Shown here one piece after another: positions 16,835-26,761 of a stretch of 64,000 bases of DNA. Origin of the DNA: Pseudorhodobacter wandonensis (GTDB lineage Bacteria > Pseudomonadota > Alphaproteobacteria > Rhodobacterales > Rhodobacteraceae); the NCBI RefSeq assembly GCF_001202035.1, contig NZ_LGHT01000004.1, forward strand, positions 62,001 to 126,000, read 5' to 3'. The position numbers were made by a program, and so were the translations under genes. How positions within the stretch are numbered: position 1 is the stretch's first letter; the number at the start of each line of letters is the position of its first letter. The notes beneath the pieces are model-generated. The model was not told where the DNA came from, ran no database searches, and worked only from the letters and a program-made list of their open reading frames with translations.

Positions 16835-19800
16835 ATGTCAATCACCGCCAGTATCTACCACCTCACGCATTACAAATATGACCGCCCGGTCACGCTTGGC
16901 CCGCAGGTTATCCGTCTGCGCCCCGCGCCGCATTCGCGCACCCGCGTGATTTCACATGCGCTGCGCGTGTCGCCAGAACCGCATTTCGTGAACCATCAGC
17001 AAGACCCCTACGGCAACTGGCTGGCCCGCTTTGTATTTCCCGAGCCCGTGCGCGAATTCAAGATCGAGGTCGATCTGGTCGCAGACATGTCGGTCTATAA
17101 CCCCTTTGATTTCTTTGTCGAAGACTCCGCGACCAAGTTCCCCTTCACTTACGGCGACGACATCGCGCCGGATCTAAGCATCTACCTGCAACCCGAACCC
17201 GTCGGCCCGCTGCTTGACGCCCTGCTGAAAACCATTTCGCGCGAACCGATGGTGACGGTTGATTTCTTGGTAATGCTGAACAGCCGTCTGGCGACCGAGA
17301 TCAATTATGAAATCCGCATGGAACCCGGTGTGCAAACGCCGGAAACCACGCTGAAACGCGCCGCAGGGTCTTGCCGTGATACCAGCTGGCTGTTGGTGCA
17401 GGTGCTGCGCAACCTCGGCCTCGCAGCCAGATTTGTGTCGGGCTATCTGATCCAGCTGAAACCTGATCTGGTGGCGATTGATGGCCCCGCAGGCACCGAC
17501 CACGATTTCACCGATCTGCACGCCTGGGTCGAGGTGTATCTGCCCGGTGCCGGCTGGGTCGGGCTTGACCCAACCTCGGGCCTACTGGCGGGCGAAAGCC
17601 ATGTGCCCCTTGCCGCCACGCCGCATTACCAAAACGCCGCGCCAATTTCCGGCCTCGCCAGCTTTGCCGAGGTGGATTTTTCCTTTGACATGCAGGTCAA
17701 GCGCACGGCTGAACATCCACGCATCACCAAACCCTTTTCCGATGATGCGTGGGCCGCGCTGAACGCCCTTGGCCACAGCATCGACAAACGCCTGACGGCC
17801 GGCGATGTGCGCCTGACCATGGGCGGCGAGCCGACATTCGTTTCCATCGACGATTTTGAAGGCGACGAGTGGAACTCGGCCGCCGTAGGCCCAACAAAAC
17901 GCAAGCTGGCCGATACGCTGATCCGCCGCCTTCAGGATAAGTTTTCCACCGGTGGCCTGCTGCATTACGGCCAAGGCAAATGGTACCCCGGCGAAACCCT
18001 GCCGCGTTGGACGTTCTCGCTGTTCTGGCGCAAGGATGGCAAGCCGATCTGGCGCAACCCTGACCTGCTGGCGCGCGAAGACACCCATGAAGATGTCGGC
18101 CCCGATGATGCCCAAGCCCTGCTAACCGCCATTGCCCGCAACCTTGAGGTGCCAGCCGAAAACGTGCTGCCCGCGTTTGAAGACCCCGCCGAATGGATCA
18201 TCCGCGAGGCCAATCTGCCCGAAAACGTGACGCCCGAAAACTCCAAGCTGAAAGACCCCGAGGAACGCGCCCGCATCGCCCGTGTGTTTGACCGCGGGCT
18301 GACCACAGCGGCGGGCTATGTGCTGCCCGTGCAACGCTGGCAGGCCCGTGCTGCCAAAGGCTGGCTGTCCGAGGTGTGGAAAATGCGCCGTGGCAAGGTG
18401 TTCCTTGTGCCCGGTGACAGTCCCGTCGGCTATCGCCTGCCGCTTGGCACGCTGCCGCATATTCCCGCAGCCGCCTACCCGTTCATCAACCCCCAAGACC
18501 CGACCATCCAGCGCACACCCCTGCCCGATCCGGATGCAATCGCCCCCCGCGCCCAAAACATCGCCAGCCGCAGCGACACGCCCGCCGGGCAAGAGGTCAT
18601 GCAGCAATCCTTGTACCCGCTGGATGGCCGCGTCCGCACCGCCATTTCCGTTGAACCGCGCGATGGCAAGCTATGTGTTTTTCTGCCACCGGTGGAAACG
18701 CTTGAAGATTACCTTGAACTGATCGCCGCGATTGAGGCGGCTGCCAATTCCACTGGCCGCAAAGTGCTGATCGAAGGCTACAGCCCACCCAGCGACCCGC
18801 GCATCGAGGTGATGCGCATCGCCCCCGATCCGGGCGTGATTGAGGTAAACATCCACCCCGCCGCCACTTGGGCCGACTGCGTGCGCACCACGGAAACCGT
18901 GTATGAACAGGCCCGCCAATGCCGCCTTGGCACCGATAAATTCATGATCGACGGTCGCCATACCGGCACCGGCGGCGGCAACCATGTGGTTGTGGGCGGC
19001 GCGACCGTGCTCGACAGCCCCTTCCTGCGTCGGCCCGACTTGCTGAAAAGCCTGATCTTGTTCTGGCAGCGCCACCCCAGCCTGTCCTATCTGTTTGCAG
19101 GCACCTTTGTCGGCCCGACCAGCCAAGCCCCACGGATAGATGAGGCCCGCCATGATGCGCTATACGAGCTGGAAATCGCGCTCGACCAGATCTGGCCGCC
19201 CACCGATGGCACTCCGCCGCCGCCATGGCTGACCGACCGCTTGCTGCGCAACAGCCTGATTGATGTGACCGGCAACACCCACCGCACAGAAATTTGCATC
19301 GACAAACTGTTCTCGCCCGATGGCCCGACTGGCCGCCTTGGGCTGGTCGAGTTTCGCGGCTTCGAGATGCCGCCAAACCCGCGCATGAGCCTTGCACAAC
19401 AGGTACTGCTGCGCGCCATTATCGCGCGGTGTTGGGAAAGCCCTATCAGCGGCAACCTGACCCGCTGGGGCACCACGCTGCATGACCGTTTCATGCTGCC
19501 CGCCTTTATCTGGGATGATTTCCTTGATGTTCTGGGCGACCTAAAGGCCCATGATATGAACCTTGACCCCGCATGGTTTGCCGCGCAGGCCGAATTCCGC
19601 TTCCCCTTCTGCGGTGAGGTGACTTATGAAGGTGTCACACTGGAATTGCGGCAGGCGTTAGAGCCGTGGCATGTGATGGGCGAAACCGGGGCGATTGGGG
19701 GAACTGTGCGCTATACAGACAGCTCGGTTGAACGGCTTCAGGTCAAACTGTCAGGTGCCAACCCCGACAGGTACCGCGTGACCGCCAATCAACGCATGGT

Positions 19801-20149
19801 ACCGCTGCATAAAACCGGCAAAACCGGTGAAACCGTTGGGGCTGTGCGCTTCAAGGCATGGAAACCCGCAATGTCGATGCACCCCGTGCTAGAGGTGGAC
19901 GCACCCCTGACCTTTGACATCTACGACACTTGGACAGGGCGTTCGCTTGGCGGTTGCCGCTATCACGTTGCTCACCCCGGCGGCCGCAACTTTGATACCT
20001 TTCCCGTGAACGGGAACGAGGCCGAGGCGCGCCGCCTAAGCCGCTTTGAACCGATGGGCCACACCACGGGCGCCTATGCGCCCGCCCCCGAGGCACCGCA
20101 CCCCGAGTTTCCAATGACGCTCGATCTGCGGCGCAGACCGGGTCTGTGA
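16835..20149 (+). CDS. Transglutaminase-like/DUF2126 putative amidoligase fusion
   Basis: A 1104-aa two-part protein, the normal size of the family. Residues 1-90 are a transglutaminase N-terminal domain (IYHLTHYKYDRPV). The core shows Cys near 179 (GSCRDTS), His near 229 (DLHAWVEVY) and Asp near 245 (LDPTSG), a complete triad. Residues about 310-1100 are DUF2126 (COG4196), annotated by comparative genomics as an amidoligase; GGEPTFVS, HTGTGGGNHV and EFRGFEMPP are visible. ATG 16835 follows AGGAGA; the long upstream frame overlaps the VOC gene and is rejected. It starts a block with 2-3 bp gaps, predicted to join and trim amide-linked peptides. No substrate is known. Confidence 0.9.
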   Translation: MSITASIYHLTHYKYDRPVTLGPQVIRLRPAPHSRTRVISHALRVSPEPHFVNHQQDPYGNWLARFVFPEPVREFKIEVDLVADMSVYNPFDFFVEDSATKFPFTYGDDIAPDLSIYLQPEPVGPLLDALLKTISREPMVTVDFLVMLNSRLATEINYEIRMEPGVQTPETTLKRAAGSCRDTSWLLVQVLRNLGLAARFVSGYLIQLKPDLVAIDGPAGTDHDFTDLHAWVEVYLPGAGWVGLDPTSGLLAGESHVPLAATPHYQNAAPISGLASFAEVDFSFDMQVKRTAEHPRITKPFSDDAWAALNALGHSIDKRLTAGDVRLTMGGEPTFVSIDDFEGDEWNSAAVGPTKRKLADTLIRRLQDKFSTGGLLHYGQGKWYPGETLPRWTFSLFWRKDGKPIWRNPDLLAREDTHEDVGPDDAQALLTAIARNLEVPAENVLPAFEDPAEWIIREANLPENVTPENSKLKDPEERARIARVFDRGLTTAAGYVLPVQRWQARAAKGWLSEVWKMRRGKVFLVPGDSPVGYRLPLGTLPHIPAAAYPFINPQDPTIQRTPLPDPDAIAPRAQNIASRSDTPAGQEVMQQSLYPLDGRVRTAISVEPRDGKLCVFLPPVETLEDYLELIAAIEAAANSTGRKVLIEGYSPPSDPRIEVMRIAPDPGVIEVNIHPAATWADCVRTTETVYEQARQCRLGTDKFMIDGRHTGTGGGNHVVVGGATVLDSPFLRRPDLLKSLILFWQRHPSLSYLFAGTFVGPTSQAPRIDEARHDALYELEIALDQIWPPTDGTPPPPWLTDRLLRNSLIDVTGNTHRTEICIDKLFSPDGPTGRLGLVEFRGFEMPPNPRMSLAQQVLLRAIIARCWESPISGNLTRWGTTLHDRFMLPAFIWDDFLDVLGDLKAHDMNLDPAWFAAQAEFRFPFCGEVTYEGVTLELRQALEPWHVMGETGAIGGTVRYTDSSVERLQVKLSGANPDRYRVTANQRMVPLHKTGKTGETVGAVRFKAWKPAMSMHPVLEVDAPLTFDIYDTWTGRSLGGCRYHVAHPGGRNFDTFPVNGNEAEARRLSRFEPMGHTTGAYAPAPEAPHPEFPMTLDLRRRPGL

Positions 20150-20152
20150 CCG

Positions 20153-22513
20153 ATGCTGCCTAAGGTCACGCCCGCCTTATTGGCAAATTATGCGAATGCC
20201 TCTGGCGGGCGCGACGAAATGCTGGATGCTCAAGGCCGGGTAAAGCCGGTCTGGGCGGGCTTCATGTCGCATATTTGCAGCCTTGGCACGGATGAGCTGA
20301 CCAAACGCTTTGCGCGCGGCAACCAGTATCTGCGCGACGCAGGGGTGCTCTATCGCCAGTATGACGAATCCGTTTCAACTGAACGCGAATGGCCGCTCAG
20401 CCATATTCCGGTCATCCTGACCGAGGCAGAATGGGCGCATATCGCCAAAGGCCTGACCCAACGTGCCAATCTTCTGGAATTGGTGGTGCGCGACCTTTAC
20501 GGCGATAACCAACTGGTTGCCGATGGTGACCTGCCCGCAACCTTGCTGGCGCAAAACCCTGCATGGTTGCGCCCGCTGGTCGGGGTAAAGCCCGCAGCCC
20601 GCCATTGGCTGAACCTGCTGTCCTTTGAAATCGGGCGCGGCCCTGACAACAACTGGTGGGTGATAAGCGATCTGATCGAGGCACCCAGCACCGCCGGCTT
20701 TGCGCTGGAAAACCGCATGGCGATGACCCGCGCTTTTCCCAACCATTTCGCCGAGGCCAATATCCACCGCCTCGCCGGCTTTTTTCAGGAGTTTCAGAAA
20801 ACCCTGTTTGCCATGCGCAGCAAAACCGATGGCGAGATTGCAATCCTCTCGCCCGGCCAGATGAACCAGAACTATGCCGAGCACGCCTATATCGCCCGCT
20901 ATCTGGGCCTGTTGCTGGTCGAGGGCGAGGATCTGACCGTCCAGAACGGCCGCGCGATGGTGCGTACCGTGGCCGGGCCAAAACCGGTGACGCTGCTTTG
21001 GAACCGCTTGCCCGGCGCTTTGTGTGACCCGCTAGAGCTTGACCCCGACTCCTTGCTTGGCACCCCCGGCCTGCTCGAGGCGCTGCGCAACCAAAACCTG
21101 CGGATGGTCAACATGCTGGGCAGCGGCGTGCTGGAAACCCGCGCGCTCATGGCGTTCTTGCCGAAATTCGCCCCCAAACTGCTGGGCGAGCCGCTGGCCA
21201 TGCCCAATATCGCGACCTGGTGGTGCGGCCAGCAAAGCGCGCGCGACTATGTGCTGGCCAACCGCAACCGGATGATGATCGGCTCGGCCTTTTCCACGCT
21301 GCCCCTCATGTCCAGCCCCGAAAGCACCGCCATTGCCCCGCAACAGACAGGCCTGCCCGAATTGCTGAACGCCTCGGGTGCCCAACTGGTCGGGCAAGAG
21401 GCGGTCACGCTCTCGACCACGCCGACCATTGAAAACGGCCAGCTCGTCGCCCGCCCCCTTAGCCTGCGCATCTTTATGGCGCGCACCACCAGCGGCTGGC
21501 AAGTGATGCCCGGCGGCTATGCACGCGTCAGCGCGGGCCATGACGCCAAAGCCTTTGCCATGCAACAAGGCGGCAAAGTGGCCGATGTCTGGGTGGTCGG
21601 CGAACAACCGGTGCAAAAGCCCACCTTGCTGCCAACCGCCCAGTCACTGCGCCAAACCGCTAACAGGGCCCTGCCCAGCCGCGCCGCCGATAACCTGTTC
21701 TGGCTTGGCCGCTACGTCGAACGGGCCGAGCTGAACATGCGCCTGTTCCGCGCCTATTTCGCCCGCATCAACGATGGCACAACCGATGCCTCGGCCCTGC
21801 TGCGCTTTTTGCGGGCGGGCCCGATGGACAATACCGCGCCCTCCAAATTCGCCCTGCGCTTTGGCGACCCGCTGACCCAAGCGCTGCGCGCCGCCGCCAA
21901 AATCGGCGACCGCTTTTCGACCGATGGCATGATGGCCCTGCGCGACCTTGTGGCGCAAAGCGACAGCTTTAGCAGCCGCATCACCCCGCCCGAGGAACTG
22001 CCGCGCGAAGTCAGCATCCTGTTGCGCCAGATCGCGGGCTTTGCGGGCCTCGTCCACGAAAACATGTATAACTCGGACGGCTGGCGCTTTCTCAGCCTCG
22101 GCATGTCGCTGGAACGCGCCAGCTCGATGGCCAAAACCCTGTCACATCTTACCGCGCCCGATGCACCCGAAGGCGCGCTCGACCTCGCGCTTGAAATCGG
22201 CGACAGCGTGATTACCCATCATACCCGCTTTTCCATCTTTGCCGATCCCACCTCGGTCCTGGATCTGCTGGCGCTGGATGACCAGAACCCGCGTTCCATC
22301 CGCTACCACATCAGCCGCGCGCGCCGCCATATCGCCGAACTGCCGGGCCATGCCGAAAACCATCGCCTGACCCGAACCGCCCGCCAAGTGCTGCTGCTGG
22401 AAACCCAACTTGCCACCGCCGATGCCAACAGCCTGCCCCCCGAAAGCCTGACGCAAATGACCTATGACATCTGGGCATTGGCCGATACGCTGACGGCCAC
22501 ACATCTGGTATAG
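20153..22513 (+). CDS. Circularly permuted ATP-grasp and alpha-E fusion protein
   Basis: A 786-aa fusion. Residues about 1-480 are a circularly permuted type 2 ATP-grasp (DUF404/DUF407): FARGNQYLRDAGV, ILSPG, YAEHAYIARYLG and GDPL-type motifs in family order. Residues about 500-786 are the all-helical alpha-E domain (DUF403), beginning SRAADNLFWLGRYVERAE. ATP-grasp enzymes form amide bonds through acyl-phosphates, so peptide ligation is inferred; alpha-E is proposed to help with or carry the product. The gene begins 3 bp after the amidoligase and ends 2 bp before the second transglutaminase, so the three are surely one operon. Confidence 0.92.
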   Translation: MLPKVTPALLANYANASGGRDEMLDAQGRVKPVWAGFMSHICSLGTDELTKRFARGNQYLRDAGVLYRQYDESVSTEREWPLSHIPVILTEAEWAHIAKGLTQRANLLELVVRDLYGDNQLVADGDLPATLLAQNPAWLRPLVGVKPAARHWLNLLSFEIGRGPDNNWWVISDLIEAPSTAGFALENRMAMTRAFPNHFAEANIHRLAGFFQEFQKTLFAMRSKTDGEIAILSPGQMNQNYAEHAYIARYLGLLLVEGEDLTVQNGRAMVRTVAGPKPVTLLWNRLPGALCDPLELDPDSLLGTPGLLEALRNQNLRMVNMLGSGVLETRALMAFLPKFAPKLLGEPLAMPNIATWWCGQQSARDYVLANRNRMMIGSAFSTLPLMSSPESTAIAPQQTGLPELLNASGAQLVGQEAVTLSTTPTIENGQLVARPLSLRIFMARTTSGWQVMPGGYARVSAGHDAKAFAMQQGGKVADVWVVGEQPVQKPTLLPTAQSLRQTANRALPSRAADNLFWLGRYVERAELNMRLFRAYFARINDGTTDASALLRFLRAGPMDNTAPSKFALRFGDPLTQALRAAAKIGDRFSTDGMMALRDLVAQSDSFSSRITPPEELPREVSILLRQIAGFAGLVHENMYNSDGWRFLSLGMSLERASSMAKTLSHLTAPDAPEGALDLALEIGDSVITHHTRFSIFADPTSVLDLLALDDQNPRSIRYHISRARRHIAELPGHAENHRLTRTARQVLLLETQLATADANSLPPESLTQMTYDIWALADTLTATHLV

Positions 22514-22515
22514 CC

Positions 22516-23403
22516 ATGCTCTATGACATCCGCCTGACGCTTACCCATACCTACGCGCAGCCCGCCGGCAACAGCCGCCACCTGCTGCGGCTGTTGCCGC
22601 AAACGCTGGCCCGCCAAACCGTTACCGTCCATCAGATAACTGCCATGCCACTGCCCGATACCCGCCATGACCGCTTTGATTTTTTCGGCACAGCCGTCAC
22701 CGCGCTCACCCATTCCGATCCGCATCCGGATATGTCCATCACCATGACCTGCCGCGTCGCCATGGCGCAGCCGCTGCCGTGGAACGACCGCTCGGTCAGC
22801 CTTGGCAACCTGCAGACGCAAATCCGCAACTGCAAAGATCTCTCGCCCGCGTCGCCTGTGCATTTTCTTGGCCCGTCCTACAGGCTGAAACCCGACAGTG
22901 ACATTGCCGCCTTTGCCCAAAGCGTGACCCAAAACATAACCGGCCCCGAGACGGGCGTGGCACAAACCATCATCCGGCTGGGTAAGGCGCTGCACGATGA
23001 AATGCGCTTTGACGCCAAGGCCACGACCGTCGATACCACCGCCGCACAGGCCTTTGCCCAGCGCAGCGGCGTGTGTCAGGATTTCAGCCATATCATGATT
23101 GTCGCGCTGCGATCATTGGGCATTCCGGCAGGCTATGTCAGCGGCTACCTGCGCACCTTGCCACCCCCCGGCCAACCCCGCCTTGTCGGCGTCGATGCCA
23201 TGCACGCATGGGTAAAGGCGTGGTGCGGCAAGGAAATGGGCTGGATAGAATACGACCCGACCAACGCCACATTGGCCGGCACCGACCATATCACCGTGGG
23301 CTTCGGTCGCGATTACGCCGATGTCAGCCCTATCTTGGGCCACCTCCGCTCCTCTGGCGCGCCCATAGCCGAGCAAACCGTCGATGTGGCCCCTATAGAC
23401 TAA
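22516..23403 (+). CDS. Transglutaminase-like protease/ligase
   Basis: A 295-aa cytoplasmic-looking protein with the bacterial transglutaminase N-terminal region (residues 1-90) and a transglutaminase core with Cys near 185 (SGVCQDFSH), His near 230 (DAMHAWVKAW) and Asp near 247 (EYDPTNATL). Members in this setting probably act as peptidases or amidases reversing ligation. No signal peptide is visible. It closes the three-gene block and is followed by a hairpin. In many relatives an Anbu (proteasome-like) protease gene comes next; none is present here. Confidence 0.92.
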   Translation: MLYDIRLTLTHTYAQPAGNSRHLLRLLPQTLARQTVTVHQITAMPLPDTRHDRFDFFGTAVTALTHSDPHPDMSITMTCRVAMAQPLPWNDRSVSLGNLQTQIRNCKDLSPASPVHFLGPSYRLKPDSDIAAFAQSVTQNITGPETGVAQTIIRLGKALHDEMRFDAKATTVDTTAAQAFAQRSGVCQDFSHIMIVALRSLGIPAGYVSGYLRTLPPPGQPRLVGVDAMHAWVKAWCGKEMGWIEYDPTNATLAGTDHITVGFGRDYADVSPILGHLRSSGAPIAEQTVDVAPID

Positions 23404-23700
23404 CCCCGTAGGGTGCGCTTCAGCGCACCCCCCCTGCGCCCCCCTAAAACCCCGCATCACCGAAATAATCTTCATCAACCGTGCCATAGCCCATTGCCAT
23501 CAGCAGCTGTTTTCCAGAAAAAACGCAGCACCATCGCTTGCAAACCAAAAACCGGCATCACCGTAGGTCGGGGTTCACCCCGACTCTTAAACCACCCCAA
23601 TGGCCAGCAAGCACACGTTAAAATCCGGTTAACAAAAAACCAAAAACCTATATATTACAATATCTTACTAGAACGTCCGCGCGCGGTCAGCTACACAACC
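23404..23700. other. Intergenic region between convergent transglutaminase operon and dxs
   Basis: A 297-bp gap. It carries the hairpin at 23411-23430 and a second one, GTCGGGG/CCCCGAC around TTCA, at about 23566-23583; both begin with GTAGG and resemble small interspersed hairpins common in proteobacteria. The last 80 bp before dxs end are AT rich. I see no gene. Confidence 0.55.
23411..23430 (+). terminator. Hairpin after the transglutaminase operon
   Basis: GGGTGCGC at 23411-23418 pairs with GCGCACCC at 23423-23430 around TTCA, starting 8 bp after the stop. The following bases are C-rich, not T-rich, so termination may be weak. Confidence 0.5.
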
Positions 23701-25632
23701 TCACGCCCGCTTACCCACAACTGAAACGCCCAAAACCTCAAGCACGCGCGCCTCTATCTGGGCCGCATCCATCCCCGCAATTTCATACATCCGTTCAGGG
23801 CTGGCCTGATCGATAAAAATATCCGGCAGTACCATCGACCGGTATTTCAGGCCCGCATCAAACACGCCTTCATCGGCCAAAAGCTGGGCCACATGGCTGC
23901 CAAAGCCACCCACCGCGCCTTCCTCAACCGTGATCAAAACCTCATGTTTCGCGGCCAGATCAAGGATCATGTCGCGGTCCAAAGGCTTGGCAAACCGGGC
24001 ATCCGCAACCGTCGGCGATATGCCCCGCAAAGCCAGATTTTCGGCCGCTTTGCGTACCTCGGCCAGCCGCGTACCAAAGGATAAAATCGCGACCCGCGCG
24101 CCTTTTTGCACAATCCGCCCCTTGCCGATTTCCAGCGGAATGCCACGCTCGGGCATCTCGACGCCCACGCCTTCGCCGCGTGGAAAGCGGAAAGCGATCG
24201 GCCCATCCTCATGCGCGGCGGCCGTGGCAACCATATGGACCAGCTCGGCCTCATCAGCCGCAGCCATCACGACCATGCCGGGCAGGTTGGCCAGAAAGGC
24301 CACATCAAACGCACCGGCATGCGTCGCCCCATCGGCACCAACAAGCCCCGCCCGATCAATCGCGAACCGCACCGGCAACCGCTGAATCGCCACGTCATGC
24401 ACTACCTGATCATAACCGCGCTGCAGGAAGGTCGAATAAAGCGCGCAAAATGGTTTCAAGCCCCCCGCCGCCATGCCAGCCGAAAAGGTCACGGCATGCT
24501 GCTCGGCAATACCCACATCAAAGCACCGGCGCGGAAAGCGCTCGGCAAAAAGATTCAGCCCCGTGCCATCCGGCATCGCTGCAGTCACTGCGACGATTTT
24601 ATCGTCCCGGCTGGCTTCCTCCATCAAAGCCTTGGCAAAAACCGAGGTATAGCTGGGCGCGTTCGACGGGCTTTTCTTTTGCTCGCCGGTCAGCACGTCA
24701 AACTTGGCGGTGGCGTGGCCCTTGTCGCGGGCCTTTTCCGCAGGCGCGTAACCCTTGCCTTTTTTGGTAATCACATGGATCAGCATCGGCCCTTTGGCGC
24801 GATCATGTACGGTGCGCAAAACCGGCAGCAAAAGGTCAAGGTCGTGGCCATCAATCGGGCCGACATAGCTGAAGCCCAGCTCTTCAAACAGCGTGCCGCC
24901 AATGGTCATGCCTTTCAGCATTTCTTTGGCCCGACGCGCCCCTTCCTGAAACGGCTCTGGCAGGAAACTGACGGCGCCTTTGGCGACGGCTTTCAAATCC
25001 TGAAACGGCGCGCCGGCATAGAGCCGCGAAAGATAGGACGACATCGCGCCCACAGGCGGGGCGATCGACATTTCATTGTCATTCAGCACCACAAACAGCC
25101 GCTTTTTCAGGTGGCCCGCATTGTTCATTGCCTCAAACGCCATGCCCGCGCTCATCGAGCCGTCACCGATCACGGCCACGGCATCGCCTGGGTCGCCGCC
25201 CAGATCGGCGGCCACAGCAAAGCCCAGCGCGGCGGAAATTGAGGTGGAACTATGCGCCGCGCCAAAGGGATCGTAAGGCGACTCCGAACGCTTGGTAAAA
25301 CCCGACAGCCCGCCCTCTGCCCGTAGGGTGCGGATACGATCACGCCGCCCGGTCAGGATTTTATGGGGATAGCATTGGTGGCCCACGTCCCAAATAATCT
25401 TGTCACGGGGGGTGTCAAAAATCGCGTGCAGCGCGACGGTCAATTCTACCACGCCAAGGCCCGCGCCCAGATGGCCGCCCGTAACCGACACCGCCGAAAT
25501 CGTCTCGGCCCGCAGCTCGTCGGCCACTTGCCGCAATTCGCGGTCAGACATGCCTTTCAGATCAGACGGCAAGGTCACGCGGTCGAGCATCAAGGTCACG
25601 CGGTCGAGCATCAGGGTTTTGGGTCGGTCCAT
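23701..25632 (-). CDS. dxs: 1-deoxy-D-xylulose-5-phosphate synthase
   Basis: A 643-aa thiamine-diphosphate enzyme that condenses pyruvate and glyceraldehyde-3-phosphate, the first step of the MEP isoprenoid pathway. Visible: [19 protein letters not shown] near 50-68, the ThDP motif [15 protein letters not shown] near 157-171 and the catalytic-region [16 protein letters not shown] perfect 21-bp tandem duplication near the start doubles MLDRVTL (residues 8-21), so the protein has seven extra N-terminal residues compared with relatives. ATG 25632 (MDRPKT) fits the family; the duplicated ATGs are alternative starts. It is the last gene of the petP-led run. Confidence 0.96.
   Translation of the reverse strand: MDRPKTLMLDRVTLMLDRVTLPSDLKGMSDRELRQVADELRAETISAVSVTGGHLGAGLGVVELTVALHAIFDTPRDKIIWDVGHQCYPHKILTGRRDRIRTLRAEGGLSGFTKRSESPYDPFGAAHSSTSISAALGFAVAADLGGDPGDAVAVIGDGSMSAGMAFEAMNNAGHLKKRLFVVLNDNEMSIAPPVGAMSSYLSRLYAGAPFQDLKAVAKGAVSFLPEPFQEGARRAKEMLKGMTIGGTLFEELGFSYVGPIDGHDLDLLLPVLRTVHDRAKGPMLIHVITKKGKGYAPAEKARDKGHATAKFDVLTGEQKKSPSNAPSYTSVFAKALMEEASRDDKIVAVTAAMPDGTGLNLFAERFPRRCFDVGIAEQHAVTFSAGMAAGGLKPFCALYSTFLQRGYDQVVHDVAIQRLPVRFAIDRAGLVGADGATHAGAFDVAFLANLPGMVVMAAADEAELVHMVATAAAHEDGPIAFRFPRGEGVGVEMPERGIPLEIGKGRIVQKGARVAILSFGTRLAEVRKAAENLALRGISPTVADARFAKPLDRDMILDLAAKHEVLITVEEGAVGGFGSHVAQLLADEGVFDAGLKYRSMVLPDIFIDQASPERMYEIAGMDAAQIEARVLEVLGVSVVGKRA
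25570..25611 (-). repeat. Perfect 21-bp tandem duplication inside dxs
   Basis: The 21-mer at 25570-25590 is repeated exactly at 25591-25611, in frame (7 codons). It encodes a doubled MLDRVTL at the Dxs N-terminus. Exact identity, including synonymous positions, points to a recent slippage event. Confidence 0.95.
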
Positions 25633-25649
25633 CGTTCTGCCCCCTAAGG

Positions 25650-26513
25650 TCAGCTGTCGCGGGCGATCACGAACCGTGCCGCCGCAGTCAAATTTTCGGC
25701 CCGCGCGCCATAGGGCGCAAGGGCGGTTGTAGCCTCATCAATCAGGGCAGTGGCACGGGCTTTTGCGCCCTCTAGCCCCAGAAGCGAGACAAAGGTGGCT
25801 TTGCCAGCCTCGGCATCCTTGCCAAGGCGCTTGCCTGCCTTGGTGGCATCGCCAGTTACATCCAAGATGTCATCGGCGATTTGAAAGGCAAGGCCAATCG
25901 CGGCGGCATATCGCCCCAAGGGGGCAGTATCGGCGCCGGCCAGAACGGCACCCGCCGTAACCGACCATTCAAACAATGCGCCGGTTTTGCCTGCTTGCAG
26001 TCGAGTGATTTGTGCCAGCGTCAAAGGCGAGGCGGCAGTTTCGGCAGCAATGTCCAAAGCTTGGCCCAGCACCATACCGCGCGCGCCGGCGGCTTGCGCC
26101 ATACCCGCGATCAATGCCAGCCGGTGGGGGCCAAGGGCCGCATCGGTCAGCAATTCAAAGGCAAGCGACTGCAATGCGTCACCTGCCAGCACGGCAACCG
26201 CCTCATCCCATTTGCGGTGAACGGTGGGTAGGCCGCGGCGCAGATCATCATCATCCATACAGGGCAAATCATCATGCACCAAAGAATAGGCATGCATCGC
26301 CTCAATCGCCGCTGCCGCTGCCACGGCGTTTGCGGGCGCAATACCGTGCAGTGCCGCCGATTCCAGCACAAAAAACCCGCGCAAACATTTGCCGCCTTGC
26401 ACGGCATAGCGCATGGCGTGGATTACGGGTTCATCATCCATTCCGATCAATGCCTGATCAAGCCGGGCCTTTACCAAGCCGCTTGATGTGGCAAGCAAGC
26501 CGGGAAAAGTCAC
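25650..26513 (-). CDS. ispA: Polyprenyl (farnesyl) diphosphate synthase
   Basis: A 287-aa short-chain trans-prenyltransferase that joins IPP to DMAPP and GPP. The first aspartate motif is [10 protein letters not shown] near residues 80-90 followed by RRG; the second is FQIADDILD near 209-217. The residue spacing and length fit FPP synthase (IspA). Its ATG overlaps the xseB stop (4 bp), and dxs begins 17 bp after its stop, the common alphaproteobacterial order xseB-ispA-dxs. Product length is inferred; geranylgeranyl synthase is less likely. Confidence 0.92.
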   Translation of the reverse strand: MTFPGLLATSSGLVKARLDQALIGMDDEPVIHAMRYAVQGGKCLRGFFVLESAALHGIAPANAVAAAAAIEAMHAYSLVHDDLPCMDDDDLRRGLPTVHRKWDEAVAVLAGDALQSLAFELLTDAALGPHRLALIAGMAQAAGARGMVLGQALDIAAETAASPLTLAQITRLQAGKTGALFEWSVTAGAVLAGADTAPLGRYAAAIGLAFQIADDILDVTGDATKAGKRLGKDAEAGKATFVSLLGLEGAKARATALIDEATTALAPYGARAENLTAAARFVIARDS

Positions 26514-26761
26514 ATCCCCTCCGCCGGGGTGGTGCCGATGGCCTGGCCATCCTTGGCGCGAATCATTTCGACTTTATCTTCGGCCTCTTTCAGCTTGGAC
26601 GCGCAATGCGCCTTAAGCGCCGCGCCGCGTTCATACAAAGCAATCGACGCCTCTAGCGGCACCTCACCACGTTCCAAGGATGAGACAACCTGTTCAAGCG
26701 CACCCATCGCTTCTTCAAAGCTCATCTCGGCCACTGGTTTATCGTTTGCTTTATCAGGCAT
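26510..26761 (-). CDS. xseB: Exodeoxyribonuclease VII small subunit
   Basis: An 83-aa acidic coiled protein with the XseB signature MSFEEAMGALEQVVSSLERGEVPLEASI and LYERGAALKAHC. It pairs with XseA to degrade single-stranded DNA; xseA is not in the window. It overlaps the deacetylase gene by 8 bp and ispA by 4 bp, so all are translated from one message. Confidence 0.95.
   Translation of the reverse strand: MPDKANDKPVAEMSFEEAMGALEQVVSSLERGEVPLEASIALYERGAALKAHCASKLKEAEDKVEMIRAKDGQAIGTTPAEGM

Noticed and set aside
24106-25242. A 378-codon frame antisense to dxs
   Set aside because: It lies wholly within dxs and is low-complexity and Arg/His rich, the usual signature of a shadow frame.
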